Assembly (NCBI GenBank): GCA_013399115.1
Contig: VXAA01005221.1
Span: 124,679 to 188,678, forward strand
Reading direction: 5' to 3'
Length of the DNA stretch: 64,000 nucleotides
Origin: Anseranas semipalmata
Taxonomy: Eukaryota > Chordata > Aves > Anseriformes > Anseranatidae
Each line of letters starts with the position of its first letter. Position 1 is the first letter of the stretch. Shown here piece by piece: positions 62,621 through 64,000 of the stretch. The position numbers and the translations under genes are program-made. The notes beneath the pieces are model-generated. The model did no database searches. It had not been told where the DNA came from and was given only the letters and a program-made list of their open reading frames with translations.

Positions 62621-64000
62621 GCCTGGTGAAAAAAGGGCTGATCACGAGTGGTGAAATCTGAGATGAGATGGTCTCACCTGGGCCCATTTTCACATTATGC
62701 AGTTTTATTGGTTTGGCCAGTGGACAGATTCCTTCTACCCACTCTGTCCATTGTTAAGTAGCTTTGGTCTAGTGATTAGAGAAGGTTCCCAGTTCAAATA
62801 TCAGTTGTTGCAGTTACACATCTAACAAGTCAAGGAACCCTGCTAATTACTTCTCTACAATGTCTGGTCACCAAATGACAGGCACAACACTGGCAATTTC
62901 TGCTCAGCTGAGTTGCAGATTGTCTGCTAGTTATCCAATTGACAATAAGTTGTGAAGGTCATGAAGAGTTTACCTTTGATTAAAAGAAAAATAGATTTTT
63001 AACAGAAAACCCTTTCTCTGAGGCAACACAATTTCCCTCTGAACCGTTTTCCTTCCAGAGGCAGGGGTCAGCTGACAGACAGACAGCCCCTGGGATTGGT
63101 ATTACCTGTTCCTGTTGGCTTCAAGCAAAGTTAGCCCTTAGCCTGTCCATGTTCCATTCTCACTTTGAAAGCAATGACAAACTATATACATAAGTTTGCA
63201 AGCTTAGCAGCCTCGGTGGAAGTGGTACAGACTAGGCTCCAAAGGGGAGAAGAAAATTGAATGATGTCTCATGTATCTTAGCCGGACAGTCCACTTACTG
63301 AATTCTTATATAAATAGAAGCAGCAGCAGTATCCTGCACACTATAATGAGTGAAATCTGCTTAGTTTTGGAAAGAAATGTTCCTGCTTTCAACCAAAAAG
63401 AGGATTGACCTACTTCAGTCAAAAGGTTTGTTGAAATCATGACCTGTCCCAGACCACAGCCTGATCTAACCCATTTCTGTCGTGCCCCGTGTGGTGGTGC
63501 TGCCCCTCTGCCCTGTGCTGGGCACCAAGGCAGTACCGTGCTGGGAGCCCCTGCCCTCCATGGGCAGGACCCCAGGCCTGTTGGGTCCCTGCTGCTGTTT
63601 TTCCCTCTATAAAGAGGTGATATAGAAAGGACAGGGCCGTCCTGTCCAGCAGCCTGAAGAGGCTGCATCTGATACCTCATTTTCGGTCTGCTTACTAGGT
63701 GACTGCAAGGCTGACTTGACCTCACTTGCTGCCCCAGGGGACGGCTCTTTTGAACTGCCGCATGCAGAGGTACCCAGGTTGTCCCAATGGCTGCCACCAG
63801 ACCTTGTCTGTCTGAGGGAAAGCACTGAGATCATCATGACGTGCAATCTGCCAGAACTAGTGTCCTCTTCTGGTTATAGATCAAAGCCATTCTAGTCCTG
63901 GGAGATGAAGGCTTTCAGGATTTTGTGGGTACAGACCTTAAAGTTTGTAATGGAAGAACGCACCTATGTCTAATCATTGATGAACCTTACTGGATTTTTA
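62621..64000. other. Non-coding unique sequence, right edge
   Basis: AT-rich up to about 63430, then a GC-richer patch at 63440-63850. On the minus strand this patch is open for 163 codons (63797 down to 63306) from a GTG, with no ATG at the start. The product is Pro/Gly/Arg-rich and then hydrophobic at its end, has no recognisable domain, and competes with other open frames on the same strand. I treat it as a composition effect and do not annotate a gene. Confidence 0.6.

Noticed and set aside
1..64000. LTR retroviruses, tRNA/rRNA genes, CRISPR arrays, bacterial operons
   Set aside because: I looked for paired long terminal repeats, cloverleaf-like text, regularly spaced repeats and dense same-strand frames with ribosome binding sites. 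None is visible.

Overview
The window looks like ordinary non-coding nuclear DNA from a bird. The main evidence is the repeats: every interspersed repeat I can identify is a 5'-truncated CR1 LINE. The four clearest minus-strand copies end in the avian CR1 tail of repeated ATTCTATG/ATTCTGTG octamers; the plus-strand copies end in degraded versions of it or not at all. I found no Alu- or L1-like repeats and no recognisable LTR pair. CR1 covers roughly 3 kb, about 5% of the window, as is usual for birds. The species cannot be read from the sequence. A 10-N gap at 41215-41224 and a single N at 1943 show this is a draft assembly.

I see no complete protein-coding gene, no RNA gene, no CRISPR array and no bacterial-style operon. 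The sequence is AT-rich and CpG-poor, with short GC-richer patches, many A/T homopolymers and a few microsatellites. It fits a gene desert or the inside of a very long intron; the sequence alone does not decide which. The only long convincing reading frame is the 3' half of a CR1 ORF2 (reverse transcriptase) at 57107-58042 on the minus strand. A second reverse-transcriptase fragment lies at 40938-41214 on the plus strand and is cut by the assembly gap and an internal deletion.

Layout: 1-6225 is unique DNA with three items worth checking: a minus-strand mini-ORF followed by AATAAA (1460-1678), a possible 180-nt cassette exon (2199-2378), and a 22-bp perfect palindrome (2623-2644) in a CpG-bearing patch. 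6226-6637 is an old CR1. 8401-8824 holds what looks like a decayed coding sequence of unknown origin on the minus strand. CR1 3' ends lie at 10294-10522, 17498-17745 and 33778-33943 (all minus strand); the first and third belong to the same subfamily. 40878-41363 is the gapped CR1, 51490-51724 a very old CR1-like fragment, 57023-58095 the best-preserved CR1, and 62340-62620 a degraded CR1. The stretches between are unique sequence; parts of 52640-53350 and 55420-55960 have the look of conserved non-coding elements.

Nothing here shows genes working together, and I did not find a new biological system. The most checkable leads are the possible exon at 2199-2378, the decayed reading frame at 8401-8824, the palindrome at 2623-2644 and the 11-bp hairpin at 30052-30079.
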